A stretch of DNA of 64,000 nucleotides from Monocercomonoides exilis. Lineage: Eukaryota; Preaxostyla; Oxymonadida; Polymastigidae. Positions 11,858 through 23,899 of the stretch are shown here, one piece after another. The position numbers and the translations under genes are program-made. Numbering within the stretch: position 1 is the stretch's first letter; the number at the start of each line of letters is the position of its first letter. Below the pieces are notes generated by a model. It did not search any database, was not told where the DNA came from, and worked only from the letters and a program-made list of their open reading frames with translations. The stretch spans positions 310,001 through 374,000 of the forward strand of contig LSRY02000034.1 in NCBI GenBank assembly GCA_001643675.2. The letters run 5' to 3'.

Positions 11858-12754
11858 GCGCTTCTTGTCAACGTGTGTCCTCTCCATCTTTCTCATCCAC
11901 TCACTTCTATCGTCCGCACTCTGCTTTCAAAGATGCTTTCAGTGTCTTTCACTTCATCTTCCGTGTTCTCCATCCCTTCTTTATTCACCTCCTTCGTCAC
12001 TTCTTTGAAAATTCTCAGTCCACATCATCCTCCATCACAACACCTGCCATCATCTCATTCTCCACGCAGCCCCTCGGACCTTCTGCCGCGTTGTCCAATC
12101 GCCTGCTGCTTTGTCTGCTGGCCACGCGCACTGCACTCACTGCTGTTGCAACCGCTGCTCACAGGCTGATGGTGAAGAAGGACTTGCTCCACAAAATATC
12201 AGCCATATTCGAGACACACCATGTTCAGAAACCTTCTTCTTCTCCTTCGATGTTCATTTCTGCCTCTCTCATCCAGCGATTGGAGGTTGTTGGCGCTGCA
12301 TTCGCACAAGCCACACCTTCCGCTTTTGCTTCTGTCCAGCAAACATCTGAGTCTCAGTCAACTTTATTGGCATCGAATATAACAACAGATGCACTGGACC
12401 TGAGTGGATCTTCAAATTCTGCTGCTGATGAAGCTAATACAACTTCTGTTGGCATGCGATAAATGCATAAGGAACAGCAAGTGGAAGAAGAGGAGAACTT
12501 CCCTATCAGATAAAGAAAGACTAATTCTCAGCAATTCTTCCACATCAGCTTCAGACAAGCGTCACCTCCTCTCAGTTACCTCTCTCTTCTCTTTCGCAAT
12601 CTCCCTCTCCTTTTCCCTCTTCTCCGTCATTCACATCAAAAAATTCTCCATCCTTAGTTTTCCTCCCTTTTCCTTCGAATCTCTCTCTCCCACTTCAGAG
12701 TCGTTAACGGGTATCTTTTACTTTTTCTTTTCTCCCCCATCTGGAGCAATTCCT
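11854..12754 (+). pseudogene. Coding remnant with in-frame TAA/TAG
   Basis: From 11854 one frame encodes an Ala/Leu/Ser-rich segment (LSNRLLLCLLATRTALTAVA, HRLMVKKDLLHKISAIFETH). It passes TAA, TAA and TAG as Gln (MRQMHKEQQVEEEENF, then PIRQRKTNSQQFFHISFRQA) to a TGA near 12754. Under the standard code it would stop at 12462. No family recognised. It probably belongs with the preceding pieces. Confidence 0.38.
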
Positions 12755-13200
12755 GAGAATTCTACGATGCGAAGTCTATTTTTTTCAAAATTCTTTCTTT
12801 TTTCAAAGGATATTCTTTCATCTTCACCTGCAAATGTCCTCCTTGCTCTGCTTTTGTTACAGCTACCATCTGATTCATCATCGTAGTCATCATCATCTTC
12901 TTCTTCTTCTTATCGTATTTCTTCATTTTTTACATCTTCATAAGGAATAACAGCGGAAAAAAAAAAGAATAGTATTTATGAAGAAATCATCTTCTTCAAA
13001 AAATGAAAAGAAAATTATTTGGTGAATGAAGAGAATGAAGATAAAGAGAAAGATAAATTTATTAAAAACAGAATATTATGAATGGAATTTGGATTTAAAA
13101 AAATTGAAGAGATTTTAAAAGAAAAAAGGATAATATGGAAAAGGAGAAAAGTTGGAAGAGAAGACTTCAACGAGCAGTAAAAGAACGCTAAAACGGAGAA
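12755..13200. other. Low-complexity spacer, no gene seen
   Basis: CTT/TTC-rich then GAAAA-rich sequence. I find no frame that holds up on either strand. Confidence 0.4.
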
Positions 13201-13930
13201 ATAATCAATTGTTATTTATCTGAATCATTCCGTCTGCTGCTTCTTTTTCATGGGTGTCCTTAAGCACAGCAACAAACAGCAGGGAAGGGATGTAAGATGC
13301 GATGCTTCGGAGAGCTAATCGATGGTTGGGAAGCCACTTGGAAGTGCCAGAGAGTGCGCAGTCGCTTTGTCAAAGCGAGGCAATGTTAATCTCACAAAAG
13401 TTAGAGCTGATGATGATGCTGCAGGCAAAGGCGACATTCGGGACAGGCTGATCTGTTGCAGGTGAACAAGCAGCTGTGGATATGTTCACAGTTGTTCGCC
13501 TCTGAACTGGTCGAAAGAAATGGTAGTGAAGAAGGAGAACATCATGCTGAAGAAGCTTGTTGACTTATTTAAAACAGAAAGATGAAAATAACACGCTGAA
13601 TCATTCAGTGGATAAATAGTGGTGATGAGATGCTCAACGAAGAAGCTGATGCTATTATTGAAAAACCAGCAGAGGCTAGGCAGGATGTAGGGTGGAGAGG
13701 TTGGAGTGGGAGAGGAAGAGGGAGGAGAACACAGCGAGGGACCCATCGAGGAAGGAGAAGAGGGAAGAGTGAGCAGATGCGAATGAGGAGTGAAGGAGAA
13801 GTGGCAGTGGGTGGTGATGCAGGTGTTGAGAAAGGTGACAACAGCAGAGCATCTGAGGAGGAAGACATCCAAATGTATTTAAAAGACGAGGAAGAGGATG
13901 GAAGACAGAGATAGAGAAAGATGAAAAAGT
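13201..13930 (+). pseudogene. Short coding remnants, unidentified
   Basis: Two pieces look coding. Around 13330-13500 a frame reads VPESAQSLCQSEAMLISQKL and AGEQAAVDMFTVVRL with TGA interruptions. From 13610 to about 13930 another reads SGDEMLNEEADAIIEKPAEA, an Arg/Gly-rich stretch and SEEEDIQMYLKDEEEDG, with TAG as Gln near its end. No domain and no clear start. Antisense ORFs over the second piece are Ser/Pro-rich shadows. Confidence 0.3.
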
Positions 13931-14863
13931 GCAAGTGAAGATTTTCGTTTAATGGAAGCATTTTTTGCGCAAAAAATGAAAATTCACAAATTGTATTGTT
14001 CAATTTTTTAAATAGTGATTTTTTTTTTATTATCATCTGTCACTTCTTTTGACGAATAAATCAACAAAAGTTCTTTTTTGCATTATTTGTTTTAAAATCG
14101 AAATAAACTGCAAACTGTGAATTTCTTGTGAAATATCCTGCATAACAATCATATTTTTGTTTTTGTGTTTTCGATAATTGTTTTTTTCAACATATTTATT
14201 TGGATCTTCTACATCTATTTTGAAATTTCTTTTCAATAACATCATTTAACATTCTTCATTTAAGAAATTGATTTATTGAGTATTGAAACAATCATTATCA
14301 TGCTTCTCAAACAAGATAACTTATGTTTTATAATGTTTATTGAATTTTCGAGTTTTTTTTTTGAAATTATTTTTATTTTATGATATTTGTAATAAAATAA
14401 ATTGGAAACAAATTAAAAACAACAAATAATTAATAATGATAATATTTTAAACTATATTTTTATCAAAATATTAATTAAAATTTTCTAATAAACCCCACCC
14501 TTAATAAAAAATTATTATGATCAAACTTCGTAATTTTTTATGATATCAAAAAAAATCACCCATATACCATCGGTGGAAAATGCGGTAACTTGTGAAAAAT
14601 CCGGTCGTTAGCCGAATCGAATTGTTGAACATTTAAATAATAAATATTCATTTGCTCTTTCACAGAACAATTTGGATTTTGTTTTTTTGAGAGTTTGAGT
14701 GAAACTTGGTTGTATACTATTAAAAAAAATACTTCATTAATTTACAACTTCATTATTTTCCTTTTAAATGAAATGAGAAAATGATGAATTGGAACTGAGT
14801 CACAAAAAACGAAAACAAGCAATCAAATTTTTATGCAGCAAAAAATGATCGTTAATTTTTTAT
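13931..14863. other. AT-rich spacer with one transposon end
   Basis: No gene seen. At 14536-14562 the sequence TATGATATCAAAAAAAATCACCCA followed by TA is a terminal inverted repeat of the family described at 43,895; its partner end is not obvious nearby. The stretch from about 14570 may be the 3' flank or end of the pogo-like element whose transposase stops at 14864. Confidence 0.4.
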
Positions 14864-15527
14864 TCAGTTGTGATTTTCCGAATTGAATTCGTCATCTATT
14901 TTTCTCCTTTTGAATGTACGAAGCTGTGTAGTGCACTCAATGCTTTTTGTCTTTTTCCTTTCATAAATATAACTAATTTCCCTCCCGCACTATTAATTAT
15001 CGTCTCTTCTTCTTCTTCTCAATCTAATTTTCTTTTTCTTAACGTCAACTAATTTCTTCAATATCCTTTGTTTATTTTCGTTTTCTTGACTTATTCCAAA
15101 ATTTTCTTCCTTCTTTTCTTTTGGCTCCTTTGCAATTGTCTTGTTTTCTTTGCTTTTTTCTTTCAGTTGTTGTTTTTCCTTTGGAAAAAAATATCCAAAT
15201 ATATCCTTCTTCATATCATTTGAAGAATATTTTGATGAGAACTTTTGAGAAGATGAAAGTTGAACACATTTTGTTAACAGCACAGGATCCACTGCAACCG
15301 GATAAACACCTCTATTCGAAAATGAAGATCTTGTAACTGATGGAGTTGTTGCTGCTGTTAAAGCTTCTAGCAAAGCATCTGCCAAAGCTTTTCTATATGA
15401 AGAAGTTGAAATTTGAGTTGGCCTATCAAAAGAGTTTTGATTTACTTGCTTGAACCTTGCATCCACACAGTTATCGCAAGGTTGCAAAAGGTGAGTCATG
15501 TTTGAAGGGAAAAATTCAACGATGATA
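14864..15527 (-). pseudogene. pogo/Tigger-like transposase, C-terminal part (split by insertion)
   Basis: Minus-strand frame containing EFFPSNMTHLLQPCDN (the P-S-x-x-T-H-L-x-Q-P-x-D block of DDE_1 transposases with the third acidic residue), YRKALADALLEALTAATTPS and a basic tail. It passes TAA and TAG as Gln (RDDNQQCGREIS) and ends at TGA 14864-14866. Its N-terminal continuation lies at 24682-25320. Removing 15528-24679 plus one TA restores one continuous frame across the junction (SEQRN-IIVEFF). It is a dead copy because of the insertion. Confidence 0.8.
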
Positions 15528-15599
15528 TGGGTGATTATTTTTGAAATCATATTTTTTTATTCATAATTTTCGGTTTATAAATCTCCCTTGAATATTTAT

Positions 15600-16255
15600 A
15601 AATGGCAAAATTTTTTTGAAAAGTTCATCGAGTTTAATTCTGTCCCACAAAGGATCAAAAATGATCAAAATATTTTGATCATTCCGTTCCCAAAATATTT
15701 ATTGAAATACTTCATGTTGGTTATTTTTCCGCTTATCCAGTAATATTAAGTTTCAGTAAGATAGATTTCATATAAAAATTTAACTTTTTTGTCGAACAAG
15801 CGTAGGTTAATATCCGTTTATCAGTTATTTAAGACAAAACGTGTAATTCATTTATTTTCGTTTTTATCCTTTCATTCATTTGCATAATTATTCTGATTTT
15901 TTGAATTGTTGCTAATTTTTTTTCATTTCACTTTGTTTGGAAAACGAAAAGACAAATAGTTTCTTATCTTGGAATATTTTTTTGTTACTTTTGTTCAAAG
16001 ATAATCCACAACTGCATTGGGAATTAATGCTGAAAAATACGAAAGAAGCTATACTCAAATAACAATTACAGTAATTACAACTGAGAAAACGAATAATAAC
16101 TGTTCATTTTCAACTGAAAAGCACTTTTATTTGAGATGCAAAAAAGCATGCTGTTCTGATTTCAGATTTAAATCCTGAATCAATTCAACAGTCGCTTTTG
16201 TTTCCACATATATTTTTTGCTCATCTTTTCCATTTCTTTTCAATGCAAAGCATAA
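15600..16255. other. AT-rich interior of the 9-kb element
   Basis: No convincing gene on either strand. It contains short direct and inverted AT-rich motifs only. Confidence 0.4.
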
Positions 16256-16690
16256 ATAAACTCTGTTTCATCCTTTTTCAAAACTCTCTGATAAATAGCT
16301 TATATGGATAACTGATCCTTTCTGATTTTACCACAAATGTATTCTTTTTCCAACGATGTTCTATCAATTTGTATGGTAGCAAATCTCAAATAATCCTCTT
16401 TCACACTATGAAACGCAATTGTCTTTTCAACGTTTTGTATCTTCTTCGAATTCCCATGTTTCTCTGGAGAAGAATGTCGGTCAGCTTCTCCATTTCGTAG
16501 GCAAAGAAGCGAAGAGAAGACGGTAAAGGATGAGCATCCATCAGCACCATCTTCAGCTCCTGAAATTGATCCTTCAGATGCATTGGTGGAGGAAAAGTCA
16601 AACACGTCGAAAGCAGCGAAGGGCATCAACGATAGGTAGACGCAGATATAAATAATAGAGTCAGCTGAGGTGTCTACGCAGTACATATTT
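16256..16690 (-). pseudogene. Gene 3' fragment, unidentified
   Basis: Minus frame with SISGAEDGADGCSSFTVFSS, then HSVKEDYLRFATIQIDRTSL and EKEYICGKIRKDQLS, passing a TAA as Gln (SIQAIYQRVLKKDETEF) to a TGA near 16257. The composition resembles the cytoplasmic C-termini of large oxymonad surface proteins, but I cannot name a domain. Its upstream part is replaced by plus-strand coding sequence from about 16690. Confidence 0.4.
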
Positions 16691-17730
16691 CCATCTGTGC
16701 TCCTGTTTCAATCGCAGCCTGCACCAAAGACACTGAAAATTTACACTCTGACATGGAGTGAGGTGCTGCATAGACCATGTGTTACAGGTTCACAATATGG
16801 TGCTTTAGGCAATGCTTTCGTTTCCACTTGTGGTGACTCTTCCTTCGCTTATTGCGTTAATGGGGGTGAAGTCGGAGCGCAATTTGGTCTTTGCTCCGAA
16901 GGTTGTGAACGCGTTCACAACGTTCGTGATCTGTTTTATCCGTCTTTGCTGCCTTTGGTGATTGAGCTGATGTTGATTAACTCGCTACAGTCGAGGAATG
17001 CGGTGCAGATGCTGAGTGAGATATGCGGGAATAACGAGGCACATCTAGCGGAGCTGGAGGTGTAGAAGGAGGGGCTGAGGCAGCAGATTCAGGAGCTGAA
17101 GGAGCAACACGAGAAGGCGAAACAAAGGATGGAGAAGAGGAATTAGGAGTTCAACATGTTGCTGCAAAAGATCTGAGACAACGAGCAGACATCGAAACGG
17201 AAGAGCCGGCGAGAGGAGGAGCTGCAGGAGATGGAGAAGATCAATTAGATGCCTGAGAGGATGATTCTGGAGCTGAGCGAGAAGAATAACTCAGATGCGA
17301 ATGAGCTCTGGAGCAGCTGGAGGAGAACAAAAAGAAGGCGAGGCTGATTCGTGTGGGGATTGAGAAGGAGAAGAAGTGCTGGGTTCAGCAAGGAGGAGTG
17401 GTGATTGTGGATGGCAAGCTGTTTCTGAAGGGTCTTGTGTGTCGCTTTCCATATCTTCTTCGTTGGACTCATTAAATCGTGGAATGGCTCTGTCTTCGGC
17501 TTTATTGATACTGCCTTCTGAGCTGGATGAAAAGTGCTTGGAGAAGATTGCATCGATTATCAATGACGAAAATGCTGTGATGCTTGGGCTTGACCCGATC
17601 TGGAAAGTGGTTGTTGTGAAAGTGGAGAGTGAGGTGAGTGTTGCGAGAAAAATAAACAGCGATGGTGGAGGAGGTGGTGGAAGAGCAGATGCAACGGTGC
17701 AGCAGAAGATGAACTAGACGGAGAAGGAAA
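16691..17730 (+). pseudogene. GC-rich degraded gene, coiled-coil part
   Basis: Plus frame from 16690 reads DLFYPSLLPLVIELMLIN and SRNAVQMLSEICGNNEAHLA, then a coiled coil (EGLRQQIQELKEQHEKAKQR) with TAG codons at Gln-like positions and one TGA near 17172. The sense reading then moves frame to LEQLEENKKKARLIRVGIEK and QGGVVIVDGKLFLKGLV, and again to LSSALLILPSELDEKCLEKI. At least two frameshifts. GC content is well above the surrounding transposon DNA, suggesting captured host-type gene sequence inside the TIR element. Confidence 0.45.
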
Positions 17731-18760
17731 ATGAAGATGCTAATGGAACTTCCGAAAGCGAAGGAGCAGACGATCTGAGAGCAGAATGTGCTGTTCGAAG
17801 AGGCGATTGAGAATCAGAAAAAAAGTGATGCAATCAGGAAGGTGATGATCCACGGGGGAGAAGCTATTCTTGTTGAACTTTGCAGAGATTTTGCTGTTTG
17901 GGAGACTTCTGAGGGAGGAGTTCAATGAAGACAAGCTGTCGCTCTTCTTGTTCTTCAGCATCGTGCTTGAAAGTGGAGCGGAGAAGAAGATCAAGATGTT
18001 TTTTGGTGGAGTTCGAGAAGATACAGTCAAAGATGGGAGTTGCATACGCGTCTGTGTCTCTGGGGATTCTGCTGAATAACAACTGGGCAGAAGAAAAAAT
18101 GATGAAAGGAGACGATAATGGAGCTGTATGATGCCATATGTTCTGGTGATGCATTGGCTTTTTCGTCAACGATATTAGGTGCATCACGCACTCGGAGCTG
18201 GAGTCTCTTCTGTGTGTATGTTGTCCGTAGACTCCACAGGCGATGTCGCTGCGGATCTTCCGGGATGCGTACCGGCTGTCGGGCTGCTGTCTGCCGTCGT
18301 TTGCGTCTGTGCTGGAGGCGTGCCAGCGCAACGACTTCTTCACGCTGTGCCTGCGGCTGCCGGATGTGTGCGACGCAGCTGACCGGCGGCTCCTCTGACG
18401 GCGTCTGAGAACTGCGCAGTTGTGAAGACGGTGAGCACGCGCCTGGCACTGCTGAAGCCGGAGCTGGACGATCGGGTGCGGGTGCAATCGGGGGTGTTGG
18501 CAGGGGTGTCGGCAGGGGTTTTGACAGGGGCAGGGCTGAAGCGGAGGGTGGAGGCGATGCATTCGGCGGTGGTGAAGAAAGAAGGGAGGCGGGCGCTGTT
18601 GTGCGTGGTGCGACTGCTGGTTGAGCTGGCGGGGCTGCAGCTGGAGAGGAACGAAGTGGAAGGGGTTATCTGCTTTGGGCTGCTGCTGGTGGACGGGCAG
18701 CATGTGGTGCAGTTCCACGACACAAAAACATTGTGCTGGAAGTGAGAAGGAGCCAATATC
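17731..18760 (+). pseudogene. GC-rich degraded gene, helical part
   Basis: Very GC-rich for this window around 18200-18720. Frames include FRDAYRLSGCCLPSFASVLE and ACQRNDFFTLCLRLPDVCDA (about 18253-18400), then ASENCAVVKTVSTRLALLKP, GLKRRVEAMHSAVVKKEGRR and ALLCVVRLLVELAGLQLERN. They look like alpha-helical repeats but I cannot assign a family. The frame changes several times. The antisense His/Gln-rich ORF is a shadow. Probably continuous with the preceding coiled-coil remnant. Confidence 0.42.
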
Positions 18761-18766
18761 TTGTCA

Positions 18767-21700
18767 TATTTAGTCATTATCTTCTTCTTTTACTTCGTCA
18801 GTATAGCACGAGAAGGCTCCGAGAAATAAAGAGATGGTGATCAACAATATGCTGCTGTTCGTCGAGTGTGCATAAGATGCAATCGACCTTTCGATTTCAC
18901 TAATGACAAGTTCATCGGAGTTATCATCTTCTTTTCCTTTTTTATCCTCATATATCTCCTGTATCTTGTTGTATTCATTTTCTTTCAAAAAGCTTTTTGA
19001 AAGAAATAAATATACAGTTAACACTGAGAATATAACTGTTTTTTCAAAATTATTCTGAATAGAACGTTTTAAAGATGAAGTTGAAAAAGGAGAATGCGAA
19101 GGCGAAGGAGGAGGAGGAGGAAAAGAAGAAGAAGAAGAGGAAGAAAAAGAAGGTGAAGGTGAAGGTGAAGGTGAAGGTGAAGGTGAAGGTGAAGGTGAAG
19201 GTGAAGGTGAAGGTGAAGGTGAAGGTGAAGGTGAAGGTGAAGGTGAAGGTGAAGGTGAAGGTGAAGGTGAAGGTGAAGGTGAAGGTGAAGGTGAAGGTGA
19301 AGGTGAAGGTGAAGGTGAAGGTGAAGGTGAAGGTGAAGGTGAAGGTGAAGGTGAAGGTGAAGGTGAAGGTGAAGGTGAAGGTGAAGGTGAAGGTGAAGGT
19401 GAAGGTGAAGGTGAAGGTGAAGGTGAAGGTGAAGGTGAAGGTGAAGGTGAAGGTGAAGGTGAAGGTGAAGGTGAAGGTGAAGGTGAAGGTGAAGGTGAAG
19501 GTGAAGGTGAAGGTGAAGGTGAAGGTGAAGGTGAAGGTGAAGGTGAAGGTGAAGGTGAAGGTGAAGGTGAAGGTGAAGGTGAAGGTGAAGGTGAAGGTGA
19601 AGGTGAAGGTGAAGGTGAAGGTGAAGGTGAAGGTGAAGGTGAAGGTGAAGGTGAAGGTGAAGGTGAAGGTGAAGGTGAAGGTGAAGGTGAAGGTGAAGGT
19701 GAAGGTGAAGGTGAAGGTGAAGGTGAAGGTGAAGGTGAAGGTGAAGGTGAAGGTGAAGGTGAAGGTGAAGGTGAAGGTGAAGGTGAAGGTGAAGGTGAAG
19801 GTGAAGGTGAAGGTGAAGGTGAAGGTGAAGGTGAAGGTGAAGGTGAAGGTGAAGGTGAAGGTGAAGGTGAAGGTGAAGGTGAAGGTGAAGGTGAAGGTGA
19901 AGGTGAAGGTGAAGGTGAAGGTGAAGGTGAAGGTGAAGGTGAAGGTGAAGGTGAAGGTGAAGGTGAAGGTGAAGGTGAAGGTGAAGGTGAAGGTGAAGGT
20001 GAAGGTGAAGGTGAAGGTGAAGGTGAAGGTGAAGGTGAAGGTGAAGGTGAAGGTGAAGGTGAAGGTGAAGGTGAAGGTGAAGGTGAAGGTGAAGGTGAAG
20101 GTGAAGGTGAAGGTGAAGGTGAAGGTGAAGGTGAAGGTGAAGGTGAAGGTGAAGGTGAAGGTGAAGGTGAAGGTGAAGGTGAAGGTGAAGGTGAAGGTGA
20201 AGGTGAAGGTGAAGGTGAAGGTGAAGGTGAAGGTGAAGGTGAAGGTGAAGGTGAAGGTGAAGGTGAAGGTGAAGGTGAAGGTGAAGGTGAGAAGGTGAAG
20301 GTGAAGGTGAAGGTGAAGGTGAAGGTGAAGGTGAAGGTGAAGGTGAAGGTGAAGGTGAAGGTGAAGGTGAAGGTGAAGGTGAAGGTGAAGGTGAAGGTGA
20401 AGGTGAAGGTGAAGGTGAAGGTGAAGGTGAAGGTGAAGGTGAAGGTGAAGGTGAAGGTGAAGGTGAAGGTGAAGGTGAAGGTGAAGGTGAAGGTGAAGGT
20501 GAAGGTGAAGGTGAAGGTGAAGGTGAAGGTGAAGGTGAAGGTGAAGGTGAAGGTGAAGAAGGTGAAGGTGAAGGTGAAGGTGAAGGTGAAGGTGAAGGTG
20601 AAGGTGAAGGTGAAGGTGAAGGTGAAGGTGAAGGTGAAGGTGAAGGTGAAGGTGAAGGTGAAGGTGAAGGTGAAGGTGAAGGTGAAGGTGAAGGTGAAGG
20701 TGAAGGTGAAGGTGAAGGTGAAGGTGAAGGTGAAGGTGAAGGTGAAGGTGAAGGTGAAGGTGAAGGTGAAGGTGAAGGTGAAGGTGAAGGTGAAGGTGAA
20801 GGTGAAGGTGAAGGTGAAGGTGAAGGTGAAGGTGAAGGTGAAGGTGAAGGTGAAGGTGAAGGTGAAGGTGAAGGTGAAGGTGAAGGTGAAGGTGAAGGTG
20901 AAGGTGAAGGTGAAGGTGAAGGTGAAGGTGAAGGTGAAGGTGAAGGTGAAGGTGAAGGTGAAGGTGAAGGTGAAGGTGAAGGTGAAGGTGAAGGTGAAGG
21001 TGAAGGTGAAGGTGAAGGTGAAGGTGAAGGTGAAGGTGAAGGTGAAGGTGAAGGTGAAGGTGAAGGTGAAGGTGAAGGTGAAGGTGAAGGTGAAGGTGAA
21101 GGTGAAGGTGAAGGTGAAGGTGAAGGTGAAGGTGAAGGTGAAGGTGAAGGTGAAGGTGAAGGTGAAGGTGAAGGTGAAGGTGAAGGTGAAGGTGAAGGTG
21201 AAGGTGAAGGTGAAGGTGAAGGTGAAGGTGAAGGTGAAGGTGAAGGTGAAGGTGAAGGTGAAGGTGAAGGTGAAGGTGAAGGTGAAGGTGAAGGTGAAGG
21301 TGAAGGTGAAGGTGAAGGTGAAGGTGAAGGTGAAGGTGAAGGTGAAGGTGAAGGTGAAGGTGAAGGTGAAGGTGAAGGTGAAGGTGAAGGTGAAGGTGAA
21401 GGTGAAGGTGAAGGTGAAGGTGAAGGTGAAGGTGAAGGTGAAGGTGAAGGTGAAGGTGAAGGTGAAGGTGAAGGTGAAGGTGAAGGTGAAGGTGAAGGTG
21501 AAGGTGAAGGTGAAGAAGGTGAAGGTGAAGGTGAAGGTGAAGGTGAAGGTGAAGGTGAAGGTGAAGGTGAAGGTGAAGGTGAAGGTGAAGGTGAAGGTGA
21601 AGGTGAAGGAGAAGGTGAAGGTGAAGGTGAAGGTGAAGGTGAAGGTGAAGGTGAAGGTGAAGGTGAAGGTGAAGGTGAAGGTGAAGGTGAAGGTGAAGGT

Positions 21701-23894
21701 GAAGGTGAAGGTGAAGGTGAAGGTGAAGGTGAAGGTGAAGGTGAAGGTGAAGGTGAAGGTGAAGGTGAAGGTGAAGGTGAAGGTGAAGGTGAAGGTGAAG
21801 GTGAAGGTGAAGGTGAAGGTGAAGGTGAAGGTGAAGGTGAAGGTGAAGGTGAAGGTGAAGGTGAAGGTGAAGGTGAAGGTGAAGGTGAAGGTGAAGGTGA
21901 AGGTGAAGGTGAAGGTGAAGGTGAAGGTGAAGGTGAAGGTGAAGGTGAAGGTGAAGGTGAAGGTGAAGGTGAAGGTGAAGGTGAAGGTGAAGGTGAAGGT
22001 GAAGGTGAAGGTGAAGGTGAAGGTGAAGGTGAAGGTGAAGGTGAAGGTGAAGGTGAAGGTGAAGGTGAAGGTGAAGGTGAAGGTGAAGGTGAAGGTGAAG
22101 GTGAAGGTGAAGGTGAAGGTGAAGGTGAAGGTGAAGGTGAAGGTGAAGGTGAAGGTGAAGGTGAAGGTGAAGGTGAAGGTGAAGGTGAAGGTGAAGGTGA
22201 AGGTGAAGGTGAAGGTGAAGGTGAAGGTGAAGGTGAAGGTGAAGGTGAAGGTGAAGGTGAAGGTGAAGGTGAAGGTGAAGGTGAAGGTGAAGGTGAAGGT
22301 GAAGGTGAAGGTGAAGGTGAAGGTGAAGGTGAAGGTGAAGGTGAAGGTGAAGGTGAAGGTGAAGGTGAAGGTGAAGGTGAAGGTGAAGGTGAAGGTGAAG
22401 GTGAAGGTGAAGGTGAAGGTGAAGGTGAAGGTGAAGGTGAAGGTGAAGGTGAAGGTGAAGGTGAAGGTGAAGGTGAAGGTGAAGGTGAAGGTGAAGGTGA
22501 AGGTGAAGGTGAAGGTGAAGGTGAAGGTGAAGGAGAAGGTGAAGGTGAAGGTGAAGGTGAAGGTGAAGGTGAAGGTGAAGGTGAAGGTGAAGGTGAAGGT
22601 GAAGGTGAAGGTGAAGGTGAAGGTGAAGGTGAAGGTGAAGGTGAAGGTGAAGGTGAAGGTGAAGGTGAAGGTGAAGGTGAAGGTGAAGGTGAAGGTGAAG
22701 GTGAAGGTGAAGGTGAAGGTGAAGGTGAAGGTGAAGGTGAAGGTGAAGGTGAAGGTGAAGGTGAAGGTGAAGGTGAAGGTGAAGGTGAAGGTGAAGGTGA
22801 AGGTGAAGGTGAAGGTGAAGGTGAAGGTGAAGGTGAAGGTGAAGGTGAAGGTGAAGGTGAAGGTGAAGGTGAAGGTGAAGGTGAAGGTGAAGGTGAAGGT
22901 GAAGGTGAAGGTGAAGGTGAAGGTGAAGGTGAAGGTGAAGGTGAAGGTGAAGGTGAAGGTGAAGGTGAAGGTGAAGGTGAAGGTGAAGGTGAAGGTGAAG
23001 GTGAAGGTGAAGGTGAAGGTGAAGGTGAAGGTGAAGGTGAAGGTGAAGGTGAAGGTGAAGGTGAAGGTGAAGGTGAAGGTGAAGGTGAAGGTGAAGGTGA
23101 AGGTGAAGGTGAAGGTGAAGGTGAAGGTGAAGGTGAAGGTGAAGGTGAAGGTGAAGGTGAAGGTGAAGGTGAAGGTGAAGGTGAAGGTGAAGGTGAAGGT
23201 GAAGGTGAAGGTGAAGGTGAAGGTGAAGGTGAAGGTGAAGGTGAAGGTGAAGGTGAAGGTGAAGGTGAAGGTGAAGGTGAAGGTGAAGGTGAAGGTGAAG
23301 GTGAAGGTGAAGGTGAAGGTGAAGGTGAAGGTGAAGGTGAAGGTGAAGGTGAAGGTGAAGGTGAAGGTGAAGGTGAAGGTGAAGGTGAAGGTGAAGGTGA
23401 AGGTGAAGGTGAAGGTGAAGGTGAAGGTGAAGGTGAAGGTGAAGGTGAAGGTGAAGGTGAAGGTGAAGGTGAAGGTGAAGGTGAAGGTGAAGGTGAAGGT
23501 GAAGGTGAAAGTGAAGGAGGAAAAGAAGAAGAAAAGAAGAAATCGATGATTGTGATGATGAATTAGAAAAAGAGAAATCAACAAACGAAAGAGAAAGTTG
23601 ACCATTTTCTTCGAAGGTAATAAAACTTTCAGAGTTAGAAAACGACTGCCCAAAGTTGAATTTCAATCTCTCAATTCGAACATTCTCGGAAGTTGTGAGA
23701 ATACTGCCCTCATTGCCAGAAATGATTGAGTTCAGATAAACAAAAGCAACTGAGGAAGATTGCAATGAGCGGATGGTCACACCAAGAACATAACACTTCC
23801 CAACAATTTCTGTTTGCTCCAAGATCAACAGCTGCGAGTACAGAGGAGGAATGATGTGTTGAACTCCAACATCAAATGAACAACAGGGTGCCAT
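18767..23894 (-). CDS. Beta-helix-type protein interrupted by a hexamer array
   Basis: From ATG 23894 the minus frame reads [60 protein letters not shown] and [20 protein letters not shown], in the style of oxymonad pectin-lyase-like repeats. It then enters about 725 copies of a hexamer, giving a His-Leu, Phe-Thr or Ser-Pro dipeptide repeat depending on frame. On the far side another frame gives [20 protein letters not shown], an acidic loop, and a hydrophobic segment [16 protein letters not shown], ending with TAA as Gln then TGA near 18764. The two non-repeat parts are in different frames. The N-terminal part starts mid-domain, so the true start may be upstream in lost exons. Confidence 0.5.
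19151..23508. repeat. 4.36-kb GGTGAA hexanucleotide tandem array
   Basis: About 725 near-perfect tandem copies of GGTGAA. Exceptions I can see: an 8-nt unit near 20286-20292 (extra GA), extra GAA near 20557 and 21513, and GGAGAA variants near 21609 and 22533, plus imperfect ends (GAAAGTGAAGGAGG). Five of the six reading frames are stop-free; only the AGG-TGA frame contains stops. This is why several 400-1,600-codon ORFs appear here on both strands. It sits within the 9-kb TIR element, inside or next to a beta-helix coding region. Confidence 0.97.
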
Positions 23895-23899
23895 CAACT

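Noticed and set aside
17864-18777. Long minus-strand His/Gln/Pro-rich ORFs
   Set aside because: They are shadows of the GC-rich plus-strand remnant, whose helical segments look much more protein-like.
19151-23508. CRISPR-like array
   Set aside because: The unit is 6 bp with no spacers; it is a microsatellite-type expansion in a eukaryotic genome.
19075-23653. Several 400-1,600-codon ORFs on both strands (Lys-Val, His-Leu, Phe-Thr, Ser-Pro repeats)
   Set aside because: They arise because the hexamer GGTGAA is stop-free in five frames. Only the minus-strand flanks look like real protein, so I list one candidate gene and the repeat.
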